Below, piece after piece: positions 25,015-33,513 of a DNA stretch of 64,000 nucleotides. The translations under genes were made by a program, and so were the position numbers. The notes below the pieces were generated by a model. The model ran no database searches. It worked only from the letters and a program-made list of their open reading frames with translations, and had not been told where the DNA came from. This stretch comes from Streptomyces lanatus (GTDB lineage Bacteria; Actinomycetota; Actinomycetes; Streptomycetales; Streptomycetaceae). How positions within the stretch are numbered: the stretch's first letter is position 1; each line of letters opens with the position of its first letter. Location of the stretch: assembly GCF_014655715.1 (NCBI RefSeq), contig NZ_BNBM01000023.1, positions 111,025 through 175,024 on the forward strand. The letters are read 5' to 3'.

Positions 25015-26566
25015 CGGTGGCCACCTCCTTGGCCAGGTGCTCCACCTGGGCGTCCCCGGCGATGGTGCGCATCAGCTTGTCCTCGGTGACGTCGTCGCCG
25101 GTCAGTTCGCCGACGACGGCACCGTCCTTCAGTACGACCACGCGGTCGGACCCTTCGATCAGTTCCTCCAGGTCGGAGGAGATGAGCAGGACGCCCAGGC
25201 CGTCGGCGGCCAGTTCGTCCACGAGTTTCTGCACTTCGGCCTTGGCGCCGACGTCGATGCCGCGGGTGGGCTCGTCGAGCAGCAGCACCTTGGGGTTCAT
25301 GGCGAGCCAGCGGGCGAGCAGCACCTTCTGCTGGTTGCCGCCGGAGAGTTCACCGACCTTCTGGTGCGGTGAGGAGGCCTTGATGCGCAGCCGCTTGATG
25401 AAGGTGTCGACGACGCTGTCGACACGCGCCTCGGAGACGAGGCCGAAGCGGGAGAGGCGGGGCAGGACGGCGAGCGCGATGTTCTCGCGGACCGAAAGGC
25501 CGGGGACGATGCCCTCGCTCTTTCGGTCCTCCGGCAGCAGGCTGACGCCCGCCCGGATGGCGGCCGGTGCCGAACCGCCGCGTAGCGGGACGCCGGCCAC
25601 CGTGACCCGGCCCGAACGGACCGGCAGGGCACCGGAGATGGCCTTCGCGGTCTCGGTACGGCCGGAGCCGAGGAGCCCGCCGAGGCCGACGACCTCGCCG
25701 GGCCGGATGCTCAGGGACACTTCGTGAAGTTTGTGCGGCACCGTCAGTTCGCGCGCGTCCAGCACCGGTTGGGTGTCGGTCGCCTCGTGGTCGCCGGTAA
25801 ATTTGGTGAGGCCCTCCTCGCGGACCTCGCCGAGGTCCCGGCCGAGCATGGTGGAGACCAGGGCGAGGCGGTCGAGGTCGGCGAGGCTGCCGTGGTGGAC
25901 GCGTCGGCCGTCGCGGAGCACGGTGACCGTGCCGCACACGGCGTAGAGCTCGTCGAGGCGGTGGCTGACGTAGACGACGGCGATGCCCGCGTCGCGCAGG
26001 CGCCGGATCACCGAGAACAGGGTCTCGACCTCGCGCGGTTCGAGGGAGGAGGTCGGCTCGTCCATGATGACGATGCGGGCGTCGGTGGCCACGGCACGGG
26101 CCAGCGCCACCATCTGCTGGGCGCCGACCCCGAGGGTGCGCAGCGGCCTGCGGACGTCGACGCGGACGCCGTAGCCGCGCAGGGTCTTCTCGGCCTCCCG
26201 GTTCATGCGTGCGATGTCCAGTACGCCGAAGCGGTTGCGCGGTTCGCGGCCGAGGAAGAGGTTGCGGGCCACGCTGAGCAGCGGGATCAGGTTGACCTCT
26301 TGGTAGATGGTCGAGATGCCCGCCTTCTGTGCCTCCAGCGGTGTGGCGAAGGAGACCTTGCTGCCCTGGAAGGTGATCTCGCCTGCGTCGGGGCGGTACA
26401 CGCCGGTGAGGAGCTTGATGAGGGTCGACTTGCCGGCGCCGTTCTCGCCGATGAGGGCGTGGACCTCGCCGGCGTGCAGGGTGAGGTCCACGTCGTCCAG
26501 GGCCCGGACGCCGGGGAAGGACTTGCTCAGTCCGCGGACGGCGAGGACTTCGGCGGGGGGTGCCAC
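25007..26566 (-). CDS. CUT2 ABC sugar importer ATPase (YtfR-like, two nucleotide-binding domains)
   Basis: A 519-residue tandem ATPase that powers the importer from the cytoplasm. The first domain has Walker A GENGAGKST (about 40-48), a degenerate signature LGVGAQQ and Walker B IVIMDEPTS. The second has GLLGSGRTE in place of a normal Walker A, a canonical LSGGNQQ and LLLDEPTRG. One degenerate site is normal for sugar CUT2 ATPases. It is separated from the binding-protein gene by 70 bases that contain a strong hairpin, and it overlaps the permease gene downstream. Confidence 0.9.
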   Translation of the reverse strand: MAPPAEVLAVRGLSKSFPGVRALDDVDLTLHAGEVHALIGENGAGKSTLIKLLTGVYRPDAGEITFQGSKVSFATPLEAQKAGISTIYQEVNLIPLLSVARNLFLGREPRNRFGVLDIARMNREAEKTLRGYGVRVDVRRPLRTLGVGAQQMVALARAVATDARIVIMDEPTSSLEPREVETLFSVIRRLRDAGIAVVYVSHRLDELYAVCGTVTVLRDGRRVHHGSLADLDRLALVSTMLGRDLGEVREEGLTKFTGDHEATDTQPVLDARELTVPHKLHEVSLSIRPGEVVGLGGLLGSGRTETAKAISGALPVRSGRVTVAGVPLRGGSAPAAIRAGVSLLPEDRKSEGIVPGLSVRENIALAVLPRLSRFGLVSEARVDSVVDTFIKRLRIKASSPHQKVGELSGGNQQKVLLARWLAMNPKVLLLDEPTRGIDVGAKAEVQKLVDELAADGLGVLLISSDLEELIEGSDRVVVLKDGAVVGELTGDDVTEDKLMRTIAGDAQVEHLAKEVATDG

Positions 26567-26605
26567 CTGTGCCTCCAGGAAGAAGAAGGGGTGCAGGAGT
26601 GGGCC

Positions 26606-26630
26606 GGGGGCCCGGACTCGCCGGGCCCCC
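26606..26630 (-). terminator. Intra-operon hairpin between binding-protein and ATPase genes
   Basis: Perfect ten-base arms GGGGGCCCGG and CCGGGCCCCC around ACTCG, seven bases past the binding-protein stop codon. In sugar-importer operons such a hairpin protects or terminates the upstream mRNA, giving more binding protein than membrane components. Confidence 0.75.
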
Positions 26631-26636
26631 GAGGGT

Positions 26637-27731
26637 TCAGTACGCCTTGCTGATCTCCGACTTCGCGTTGTCCGCGGCGTAGGCGCTGTCCTGGATGATG
26701 ACGTCCTGCGGGACTTCCTCGCCCTTGGTGAAGGTCTCCAGCGTCTGGAACGCCAGCGGGCCGAACCGGGGGTTGGACTCGATGACTCCGCTGATCCAGC
26801 CGTCCACGATGCCCTGGACGGCGTTGCGGGTGCCGTCGACGGTCACGATCTTGACGTCGCCGGCCTTCTTGCCCGCGCCCTTGAGCGCGGCGACCGCGCC
26901 GAGGCCCATCTCGTCGTTCTCGGCGTAGATGCCCTTGATGCCGGGCTTGGACTGGATGAGCTGCTCGGTCACCTGCTGGCCCTTCTCGCGGGCGAAGTCA
27001 CCGGTCTGCTCGAACACGACCTTCAACTCCGGTGCCTTCTCGGCGATCCGCTCCTTGAAGCCCTTGGTGCGCTCGGTGGTGACGTTGTTGCCGGCCGAGC
27101 CGAGGAGGATGGCGACCTCGCCCTTGCCGCCGGTCGCCTCGATCATCTGGTCGGCGGCGCGTCTGCCCTGCTCGACGAAGTCGGAGGCGATGAAGGAGAC
27201 ATAGTCCTTGCAGGCGGTGGCGTTGATCTTCCGGTCGATCGTGACGATCGGGACCTTCTTGGCGGCCGCGGCCTGGAGCACCGGGTCCCAGCCGTCGGAG
27301 TTCAGCGGGGCGATCACCAGCAGGTCAGCGCCCTTGGCCAGAAGGTCCTGGACGTCGCTGATCTGCTTGGAGAACTGCGACTGCGCGTTGGCCGTGAGCA
27401 ACTTGACGCCGCGCTTCTTCGCCTCGTCCCTGATGGACCGGGTCTCGGCGATGCGGAACGGGTTGGCCTCCTTCTCCGACTGGGAGAAGCCCACGGTCGC
27501 GTTCTTCAGATCCAGCTTCTCGGCGCCGTAGGCGTCGATCGCACAGGTCTTGCTGCCCGGCTTCGGTGTGACGACCTTCTGTTCGGCTCCGGCTGCCGCC
27601 GGGGACTGCGTGTCCTTCGACGCGTCGTCCTCCGACTTCGCGCAGGCGCCGGCGGTCAAGGCCACCGCGGCGGCCAGGGCCACGACCCCGGGGCGGGTGA
27701 GGAGACGAGGACGGTGAGTGGTGCGTTGCAT
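26637..27731 (-). CDS. CUT2 importer sugar-binding lipoprotein (YtfQ-like)
   Basis: A 364-residue lipoprotein (lipobox LTAGAC, Cys about 30) of the periplasmic-binding type I fold (ATVGFSQSEKEANPFRI; LLVIAPLNSDGWDPVL; AENDEMGLGAVAAL; IVTVDGTRNAVQ). SQ.E.NPFR with IDRKINA resembles galactofuranose- or arabinofuranose-binding YtfQ proteins. An extra ~45-residue low-complexity linker follows the lipid anchor. The start is the ATG at 27731. It is the first gene of the operon, with repeat operators upstream, and is probably controlled by the LacI protein at 28110. Confidence 0.88.
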   Translation of the reverse strand: MQRTTHRPRLLTRPGVVALAAAVALTAGACAKSEDDASKDTQSPAAAGAEQKVVTPKPGSKTCAIDAYGAEKLDLKNATVGFSQSEKEANPFRIAETRSIRDEAKKRGVKLLTANAQSQFSKQISDVQDLLAKGADLLVIAPLNSDGWDPVLQAAAAKKVPIVTIDRKINATACKDYVSFIASDFVEQGRRAADQMIEATGGKGEVAILLGSAGNNVTTERTKGFKERIAEKAPELKVVFEQTGDFAREKGQQVTEQLIQSKPGIKGIYAENDEMGLGAVAALKGAGKKAGDVKIVTVDGTRNAVQGIVDGWISGVIESNPRFGPLAFQTLETFTKGEEVPQDVIIQDSAYAADNAKSEISKAY

Positions 27732-27841
27732 GGTGACCCCGATCCGGGCGACGCTGAAAGGGAACTGGGGAGCTGACGCAGGAGCAGAAACGGTGCATCT
27801 CCCCTGGCGGGCAACGTTGTCGGGCCCGCTGCAAGGAGGTT

Positions 27842-27904
27842 TTTACATCGTTGGAAGGACGCTGTAAACCCCCTGTGCGCACACCTGTGTGCATCGTTGG
27901 AAGG
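27842..27904. promoter_or_regulatory. Tandem operator-like repeats upstream of the YtfQ-like operon
   Basis: CATCGTTGGAAGG occurs at 27846-27858 and again at 27892-27904, a 46-base spacing. The first copy sits inside TTTACATCGTTGGAA, an asymmetric version of the CG-centred operators elsewhere. No gene lies in the 378 bases between the two divergently organised units (27732-28109) apart from these sites. Confidence 0.6.
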
Positions 27905-28109
27905 CGGGGATACGGGGGAAGCGCTTACCCGATGGCGGGTTCGGGGCGTGCGTCAACTCCCGTACGGCCCAGGGACCTCGGGCGACCAAGCGCTCGGCGG
28001 CAGCCACGGGTGCCCACCGAGCGCGGCAAGCAGGAAGCAGGGTTTCAGGCCGCGGCCGGTGAAGTGGTCACCGCCGCCGTACCCGCACAAACCGGTACCC
28101 GTCGAGAGG

Positions 28110-29141
28110 TCAGCCTTGCGGAACGCCTGCCGGCGCCCCGCGCCCGAGGGTGCTCTCCCGCTCGACCAAACGGTAGTCCGCCCAGACTCGGCGGGGTTCG
28201 GCAGCCTCGCCGCCCAGCCGGGCGAGTACCGACTCCACGGCGAGTCGGCCGATGGCTGTCTTGTCCGGCGACACGGAAGTGAGCGTCACCGCGCCGAAGT
28301 GCCCCTCGACCACGTCGTCGAAACCGACGACAGCGATGTCCTCCGGGACGCGCAGTCCGCGCTCATACAGGACCCGCATCGCACCGATGGCCATCGGGTC
28401 GTTGTACGCGAAGATCGCGTCGGGGCGCCGGCCGGCATCGAGGATCCGGGTCATGGCCGCCGCGCCGTCCACATGCCCCCAGCCGTCCGTGGCGGCCACG
28501 AGCCCGTCGTCGGCGGGGAGTCCGGCGGCGGTGAGCTCCTCGCGCCAGCCGCGTACGCGCAGTTGCGCGGGCTCGCTGCGGCCGCGTCGGTCGCCGATGA
28601 ACGCCACCTCCCGGCGTCCGAGGCCGACCAGGTGCCGGACGGCGGTGCGCGCCGCGGCGACGTTGTCGATGGCGATGTGGTCGTAGGGCAGGTCGTAGTC
28701 ACGCTCCCCGAGCAGCACCAGCGGTACGTTCTCCGCACGGTCGCGCAGGTCCTCGGCCTCCAACTCGATGGGGCTGAGGATGAGTCCGTCGATGACGCGC
28801 GCGCGGAAGCCCTGACTGACGAGGAGTTCCTGTTCACGGCGTCCGCCGGTGTGGTCCAGCAGCACGATGTAGTCATGGGCGGCGGCGGCATCGATGACGG
28901 CGGCGGCCAGTTCGGCGAAGTACGGGTTGCCCAGTTCCGGCAGGGCGAGCGCGATCATGCCCGTGCGGCCTTTGCGCAGGTGCCGGGCGGCAAGGTTGGG
29001 CCGGTAGCCGAGCGCGTCGATGGACCGCTGAACACGTTCACGCATGACCGGGGTGACGTGCTGGTAGTTGTTCACCACGTTGGAGACGGTCTTGATGGAG
29101 ACCCCGGCATGGGCGGCGACGTCCTTGAGGCTGACCCGCAC
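28110..29141 (-). CDS. LacI-family transcriptional regulator
   Basis: A 343-residue repressor. The HTH is LKDVAAHAGVSIKTVSNVVN (about 5-24), with hinge AARHLRKGRTGMIAL and a ligand-binding core (IVLLDHTGGRREQE; AIFAYNDPMAIGA; VVGFDDVVEG). GTG start at 29141 with AAAGGGAAA upstream. It lies directly upstream of the YtfQ-like operon in the same direction and has its own CG-centred palindrome upstream, so control of both the importer and itself is likely. Confidence 0.92.
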   Translation of the reverse strand: MRVSLKDVAAHAGVSIKTVSNVVNNYQHVTPVMRERVQRSIDALGYRPNLAARHLRKGRTGMIALALPELGNPYFAELAAAVIDAAAAHDYIVLLDHTGGRREQELLVSQGFRARVIDGLILSPIELEAEDLRDRAENVPLVLLGERDYDLPYDHIAIDNVAAARTAVRHLVGLGRREVAFIGDRRGRSEPAQLRVRGWREELTAAGLPADDGLVAATDGWGHVDGAAAMTRILDAGRRPDAIFAYNDPMAIGAMRVLYERGLRVPEDIAVVGFDDVVEGHFGAVTLTSVSPDKTAIGRLAVESVLARLGGEAAEPRRVWADYRLVERESTLGRGAPAGVPQG

Positions 29142-29232
29142 GGCTTTCCCTTTCAGAGCGGCCCGACTCGGGCGGTCGGTGCGGGTACGGTGTCGTCACC
29201 GTGAGCCTGGCGCCGAGTCCCAGTGCTTGACA

Positions 29233-29248
29233 TTTACAACGTTATACA
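29233..29248. promoter_or_regulatory. LacI-type operator upstream of the second lacI-family gene
   Basis: TTTACAACGTTATACA has the core ACAACGTT(A) with CG centre, about 92 bases before the GTG at 29141. On the minus strand TATAAC overlaps it and could be the -10 box. The remaining intergenic sequence up to 29448 shows nothing else. Confidence 0.5.
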
Positions 29249-29448
29249 GCTGCCATTGTCGCGCTGACAAGGCGTTGTACCGACACCCGGGGCGCGGACT
29301 GCACCTCGCCGTGCGACCCGCCGAACACCCGCAGGAAGCGCTTGCCCCCCGTGGGAAGTGTCGCCGTCGGACGGACAGAAGGCGACTGTCGGAACGTATC
29401 CGATGAAGTACGCCGCCTCGGCACACGCCGCGTCACGCCGAGGGCCGG

Positions 29449-30015
29449 TCAGGACTGCCTGGTCCGGAGTCCGTCCACGATCAGTGTCAGGATGCGGGCC
29501 GCCCGCGCCGCGCCGCCTCGGGCCGGCTCGATACGCCACAGAACGCCGAGCTGGAGGAGGACGTCCTCCGGGTCGAGGCCGGGCTTGAGGGTGCCGTCGT
29601 CCGCGCCGGCTTCGAGCAGGCGGGCGATGGCGGCGACGAACGGCCCGTAGTACTCGTCGTCGAGACCGCCGTTGGCGGCCGCGTGGATGACCTCCGCCAC
29701 GCCGAACTTGAGCCGGCCGTAGTGCGCGACCTCCTCGAACCAGAGGCGGAGCGCCGTCAGAGGCGGGTTCTCCCCCAGGAGGACCGGCACACGGTCGATC
29801 AGGCCCTGGATGTCGTGCCGGTACAGCTCCATGACCAGCGCCTCCCGTGTCGGGAAGTGCCGGTAGAGCGTGCCGATGCCCACGCCCGCCTGTTTGGCGA
29901 TCGCCGTGAGCGAGGCGGAACCGGACCCGGACAGTGCCACGCGCGCGACGGTCAGGATCCGCTCCCGGTTGCCCAGGGCGTCTCTCCGGGTCGGTTTCGC
30001 GGGTGGCGGGTTCAC
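29449..30015 (-). CDS. TetR-family transcriptional regulator
   Basis: A 188-residue repressor from GTG 30015 (VNPPPAKPTRRDALGN). The HTH is SLTAIAKQAGVGIGTLYRHF (about 35-54), the TetR signature. The C-terminal ligand domain is the common SbtR/AefR-like type (ALRLWFEEVAHYGRLK). It is divergent from a short-chain reductase gene, with two palindromic boxes in between that are the likely operators. The start codon lacks a strong ribosome-binding site. Confidence 0.88.
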   Translation of the reverse strand: MNPPPAKPTRRDALGNRERILTVARVALSGSGSASLTAIAKQAGVGIGTLYRHFPTREALVMELYRHDIQGLIDRVPVLLGENPPLTALRLWFEEVAHYGRLKFGVAEVIHAAANGGLDDEYYGPFVAAIARLLEAGADDGTLKPGLDPEDVLLQLGVLWRIEPARGGAARAARILTLIVDGLRTRQS

Positions 30016-30110
30016 GTGAGAGATCCAATCATGCCGATTCCGTCGTACCGGGTCGGTCGTGCCGGGCGGTCGTGCCCGTAGGCCACGCGGCCGGCCGTGC
30101 CGGTTGCCAA

Positions 30111-30160
30111 GCGGAGGGGCCTCCGTTACGTTTGGAAGGCATAGCGGAGGGCCCTCCGTT
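30111..30160. promoter_or_regulatory. Pair of palindromic TetR operator boxes
   Basis: GCGGAGGGGCCTCCGTT (30111-30127) and GCGGAGGGCCCTCCGTT (30144-30160) are near-identical palindromes 33 bases apart, about three helical turns, between the TetR and reductase genes. The second is a perfect CGGAGGGCCCTCCG palindrome 50 bases before the reductase ATG. Confidence 0.8.
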
Positions 30161-30210
30161 TCATTCTGGCACATGGCCTCATCCCACCCCCCCTTCCACG
30201 GAGGATTCCC

Positions 30211-31236
30211 ATGCCCGAATCGGTATTGGTCACCGGCGGCAGCGGCTACATCGCCGGCTGGTGCATCGCCGAGCTGCTGCGCCGCGGATACGACGTACGG
30301 ACCACGGTGCGCAGCTCCGAGCGGGAGTGCTTCGTCACCGAGGCCGTCTCCAGCGAGGTCGACCCGGCGGGGCGCCTGAGTTTCGCGGCCGCCGACCTCA
30401 CGGCGGACGACGGCTGGGACGCGGCGATGAAGGGCGTCGACCACGTCCTGCACGTCGCGTCCCCCTTGGGCGCCGCCTCCGGCGACCCCCAGGCCCTCAT
30501 CGCCCCGGCGCGCGACGGCACCCTGCGCGTACTGCGGGCGGCGACTGCGGCGGGCGTACGGCGCGTGGTGATGACGTCGGCGGCGAACGCGGCGAGCCCG
30601 TCGTCGTACACCGCCGAGGGCGTCACCGACGAGACCCTGTGGACCGACCCGGACGACCCGACGCTGATCCCGTACCGCCGTTCCAAGACCCTCGCGGAGC
30701 GCGCCGCCTGGGACTACATGGAGGGCTACGACGGTCCCACCGAGTTGACGACCGTGCTTCCCGGTGCCGTGTTCGGCCCCGTGCTCACGCCCGGCAACCT
30801 CGGGTCGGTCGGGATCATCGCCCGCATGGTCTCGGGGCAGACGGCTGGAGCCCCGCGCATCGGCCTCGAGGTCGTCGACGTCCGTGACCTGGTCGAGGTG
30901 CACATCCTGGCGATGACCTCACCGGCCGCCGCCGGTCAACGCTTCCTCGCCACCGGCGAGTTCCTGTGGATGAACGACATGGCCCGCATCCTGCGCGACG
31001 GGCTGGGCGAACGCGGTCGTCGAGTCAGGACGCGTCGGATCCCGGACTTCGCGGTCCGTCTGGCGGCGCGGTACCAAGATCCCTCGCTCCGCGAGATCAC
31101 CCCCTCACTGGGCCGCCGCAACCGGCACAGCACCGAGAAGGCCCGCACCCTCCTCGGCTGGCAGCCACGCCCCGCACGCGAGACGGTCCTCAACTGCGCC
31201 GAGAGCCTGATCGCACACGGCGCGGTCCAGGCGTAG
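30211..31236 (+). CDS. Extended short-chain (epimerase/dihydroflavonol-reductase-like) NAD(P)-dependent reductase
   Basis: A 341-residue Rossmann enzyme. VTGGSGYIAG at 7-16 binds the cofactor, and the triad is S123, Y155 and K159 (YRRSK). RSSERE after the second strand suggests NADPH preference. The family reduces aldehydes or ketones such as methylglyoxal-type or flavonol-like carbonyls. The ATG at 30211 has CGGAGG upstream. It is controlled, by position, by the divergent TetR protein through the boxes at 30111-30160, a common arrangement for carbonyl detoxification. Confidence 0.88.
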   Translation: MPESVLVTGGSGYIAGWCIAELLRRGYDVRTTVRSSERECFVTEAVSSEVDPAGRLSFAAADLTADDGWDAAMKGVDHVLHVASPLGAASGDPQALIAPARDGTLRVLRAATAAGVRRVVMTSAANAASPSSYTAEGVTDETLWTDPDDPTLIPYRRSKTLAERAAWDYMEGYDGPTELTTVLPGAVFGPVLTPGNLGSVGIIARMVSGQTAGAPRIGLEVVDVRDLVEVHILAMTSPAAAGQRFLATGEFLWMNDMARILRDGLGERGRRVRTRRIPDFAVRLAARYQDPSLREITPSLGRRNRHSTEKARTLLGWQPRPARETVLNCAESLIAHGAVQA

Positions 31237-31354
31237 CCGACGCCGGGAGATCGACGGAGGTCTCACCTGCCAGGACGCCAAGCGCAGGGGTGAGATGCGC
31301 CCAGAGCCGCTAAACGCGTCACCCTGCCGATCGTCGCGGCCCCACGCCTGCCCG

Positions 31355-32056
31355 TCATTCCGCACGCTCGGCCTCCTCGACGGGCGGCATGAACGCCCGC
31401 AGCCACCTCTCCGTCTGCGCGACATGCGCCTGGGCCGCGCCGGCCGCGGCGACGGGATCGTGGTCGGCTATGGCGGTGGCCAGGACGCGGTGGTCGTCGT
31501 CGCTCTTCCTGCGCAGGTCAGGCCCCTCGGGCAGGGTGAAGACCTGGTATTTGCGGGAGCGGGCGCGGAAGACTGCCAGCAGAGTGGCCAGGGTGGGATT
31601 GCCGCCCACGCGGGCGATCTCCGCGTGGAAGCGGTGGTCGAGTTCGGAGGCCTTGGTGGGGTCGCTCGTGGCCTCCATGTCCTCGATGAGGGAGAAGAGC
31701 GTGCGCACGGTCTCCGGTGTGCAGCGCGCCGCCGCCTGGGCGGCCACATGGGCCTCCAGGACGCGCCGGATCTCGTAGACCTCCAACAGGCCCGAGAGCG
31801 GCAGGAGTTCGAGGGTCAGGGAGAGACTGCCGATCACGTCCTCGGGCCTCAGCTGTGAGACGTAGGTGCCCGAGCCGTGTCGCGGCTCGATGACGCCCAG
31901 GGCGGCGAGCATCCGTACGGCCTCGCGCAGCGACCCCCGCGAGACGCCCAACTCCTCACAGAGCTCGCCCTCGGGGGGAATGCGGTCGCCCGGACCGAGG
32001 CGCCCCGTCCCGATCATGTGCCGTAGGCCGTGGAACGCCTTCTCGACTGCGGACAT
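31355..32056 (-). CDS. GntR-family regulator with FCD effector domain
   Basis: A 233-residue FadR-subfamily regulator. The winged helix at about 8-70 includes RIPPEGELCEELGVSRGSLR and LGVIEPRHGSGTYV. The all-helical FCD domain from about 85 has the metal/effector histidine pattern (DHRFHAEIARVGGN; DDHRVLA). The ATG at 32056 has GAGGGG upstream; a longer in-frame start exists but lacks family similarity. It is divergent from the aminotransferase-importer operon with a perfect 23-bp palindrome between them. Confidence 0.9.
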   Translation of the reverse strand: MSAVEKAFHGLRHMIGTGRLGPGDRIPPEGELCEELGVSRGSLREAVRMLAALGVIEPRHGSGTYVSQLRPEDVIGSLSLTLELLPLSGLLEVYEIRRVLEAHVAAQAAARCTPETVRTLFSLIEDMEATSDPTKASELDHRFHAEIARVGGNPTLATLLAVFRARSRKYQVFTLPEGPDLRRKSDDDHRVLATAIADHDPVAAAGAAQAHVAQTERWLRAFMPPVEEAERAE

Positions 32057-32149
32057 CCGTCCCCTCTTCCTCCCCTGACGGGCCGGCGAATCATGCCGCC
32101 GCCCTCGGAGCACTGTAGCGAGTGTCAGATGTGTCGGATGCATGCCACT

Positions 32150-32172
32150 TGAAAGTCATCTGATGACTTTCA
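32150..32172. promoter_or_regulatory. FCD/GntR operator palindrome
   Basis: Perfect 11-base arms TGAAAGTCATC and GATGACTTTCA flank a single T. It lies about 94 bases before the GntR start and 112 before the aminotransferase start, so it probably controls both. Confidence 0.85.
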
Positions 32173-32283
32173 CTGTACGACCCTTGTTTCCGCCGAGAAA
32201 GGTGGTGCAGGATGCCGAGTCATCAAACGTGTCCGGCGGATTCTGATCTTCCGTGAGCCCGCCCCGCCCAGATGTGGAGTCCT

Positions 32284-33513
32284 GTGAGCGAGACCGAGGT
32301 GACCACCGCACCGCGCCCTCTGCTGCTGGCGGACGGCCGGCCCGCCGACCGGGCGTGGTCGCTGGATCCTGCCCTCAAGCACCTGAACCACGGCTCCTTC
32401 GGGGCGGTTCCGCTGGTGGCTCAGGAACGGCAGGAACTGCTGCGGGTGGAGATGGAACGCTCACCCGTGGTGTGGTTCCCGGCGCTCCCCCAGCGGCTCG
32501 CCGCCGCCCGTATCGAGCTGGCCGACTTCCTGCGCGTCCCCGCCGGCGACCTCGCCCTGGTGCCGAACGCCAGCGCGGGCGCGAGCGTCGTCTACGCCGC
32601 CCTCGCCTTGCGTCCCGGCGGGGAGATCGTCGTCACCGACCACGGCTACGGGGCCGTGACGATGGGTGCCGAGCGGCTGGCACGGCGCTGGGGCGGCCGG
32701 GTCCGTACCGCCCGGGTGCCGCTGGACGCGGACGCGGACCAGGCGTACGAGGCCGTGGTCGCCGAAGTCGGCGACGCCACCGAACTGGTCGTCGTCGACC
32801 AGATCACCTCGGCGACCGCGCGCCGGCTCCCGGTGGAGCGCATCGGGGCCGAGGCCGGTCGGCGCGGCATTCCCGTCCTCGTCGACGGAGCGCACGCGCC
32901 CGGACTGCTCGACGCGCCGCTCGCCGACGCGACCTACGACTTCTGGACCGGCAACCTGCACAAATGGGGCTGCGCCCCGCGCGGCACCGCGGCGCTGGTC
33001 GCCCGCGGCCCGCTGCGCGAGCGGCTCTACCCGCTCATCGACTCCTGGGCCGCGGCCGATCCGTTCCCGGACCGCTTCGACACGCAGGGCACCATCGACG
33101 CCACCGCCTACCTCGCCGCGCCGACGTCCCTCGCCTTCGTCGAGCGCACCTGGGGCTGGCCCGCCGCCCGCCGCTACATGGACGACCTTGCCGACTACGG
33201 CGCCTCGGTCATCGGCAGCGCGCTCGGCGCGGACACCACGGTCGAAGTCGGCATGCCCGTCCCCGGCATGCGCCTGGTGCGCCTCCCGGACGGACTGGCC
33301 GCCGACCGGATCGAGGCGGACGCGCTGCGCGACCGGGTGGCCCTCGAACTGGGCGTGGAGGCGGCCTTCACCAGCTTCGACGGCATCGGCTACATGCGCC
33401 TGTCCGCCCACGTCTACAACACCGCCGCCGACTACGAGTACTTCGCCGAGGAATGCGTCCCCGTCCTCGGCAAGTGGGCACGAGAGAACTCAGGGAAGAG
33501 GTCAGCACAATGA
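32284..33513 (+). CDS. Class V PLP-dependent aminotransferase (isopenicillin-N-epimerase-like)
   Basis: A 409-residue fold-type I enzyme. LNHGSFGAVP begins the fold, NASAGAS binds phosphate, DGAHAPG (D201) contacts the pyridine nitrogen and GNLHKWG holds the PLP lysine (K227). The family includes isopenicillin-N epimerase, cysteine desulfurase-like and 2-aminoethylphosphonate-type enzymes, so the reaction cannot be fixed. The GTG at 32284 has GGAG five bases upstream. Its stop overlaps the ATG of the binding-protein gene (ATGA), so it is coupled to a sugar-type importer; an amino-containing imported substrate is an attractive inference. Confidence 0.85.
   Translation: MSETEVTTAPRPLLLADGRPADRAWSLDPALKHLNHGSFGAVPLVAQERQELLRVEMERSPVVWFPALPQRLAAARIELADFLRVPAGDLALVPNASAGASVVYAALALRPGGEIVVTDHGYGAVTMGAERLARRWGGRVRTARVPLDADADQAYEAVVAEVGDATELVVVDQITSATARRLPVERIGAEAGRRGIPVLVDGAHAPGLLDAPLADATYDFWTGNLHKWGCAPRGTAALVARGPLRERLYPLIDSWAAADPFPDRFDTQGTIDATAYLAAPTSLAFVERTWGWPAARRYMDDLADYGASVIGSALGADTTVEVGMPVPGMRLVRLPDGLAADRIEADALRDRVALELGVEAAFTSFDGIGYMRLSAHVYNTAADYEYFAEECVPVLGKWARENSGKRSAQ

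Noticed and set aside
27842..27904. CATCGTTGGAAGG repeats considered as a CRISPR or riboswitch element
   Set aside because: Only two copies, no spacers of regular size, and no conserved riboswitch-like stems; position and similarity to other CG-centred sites fit operators better.
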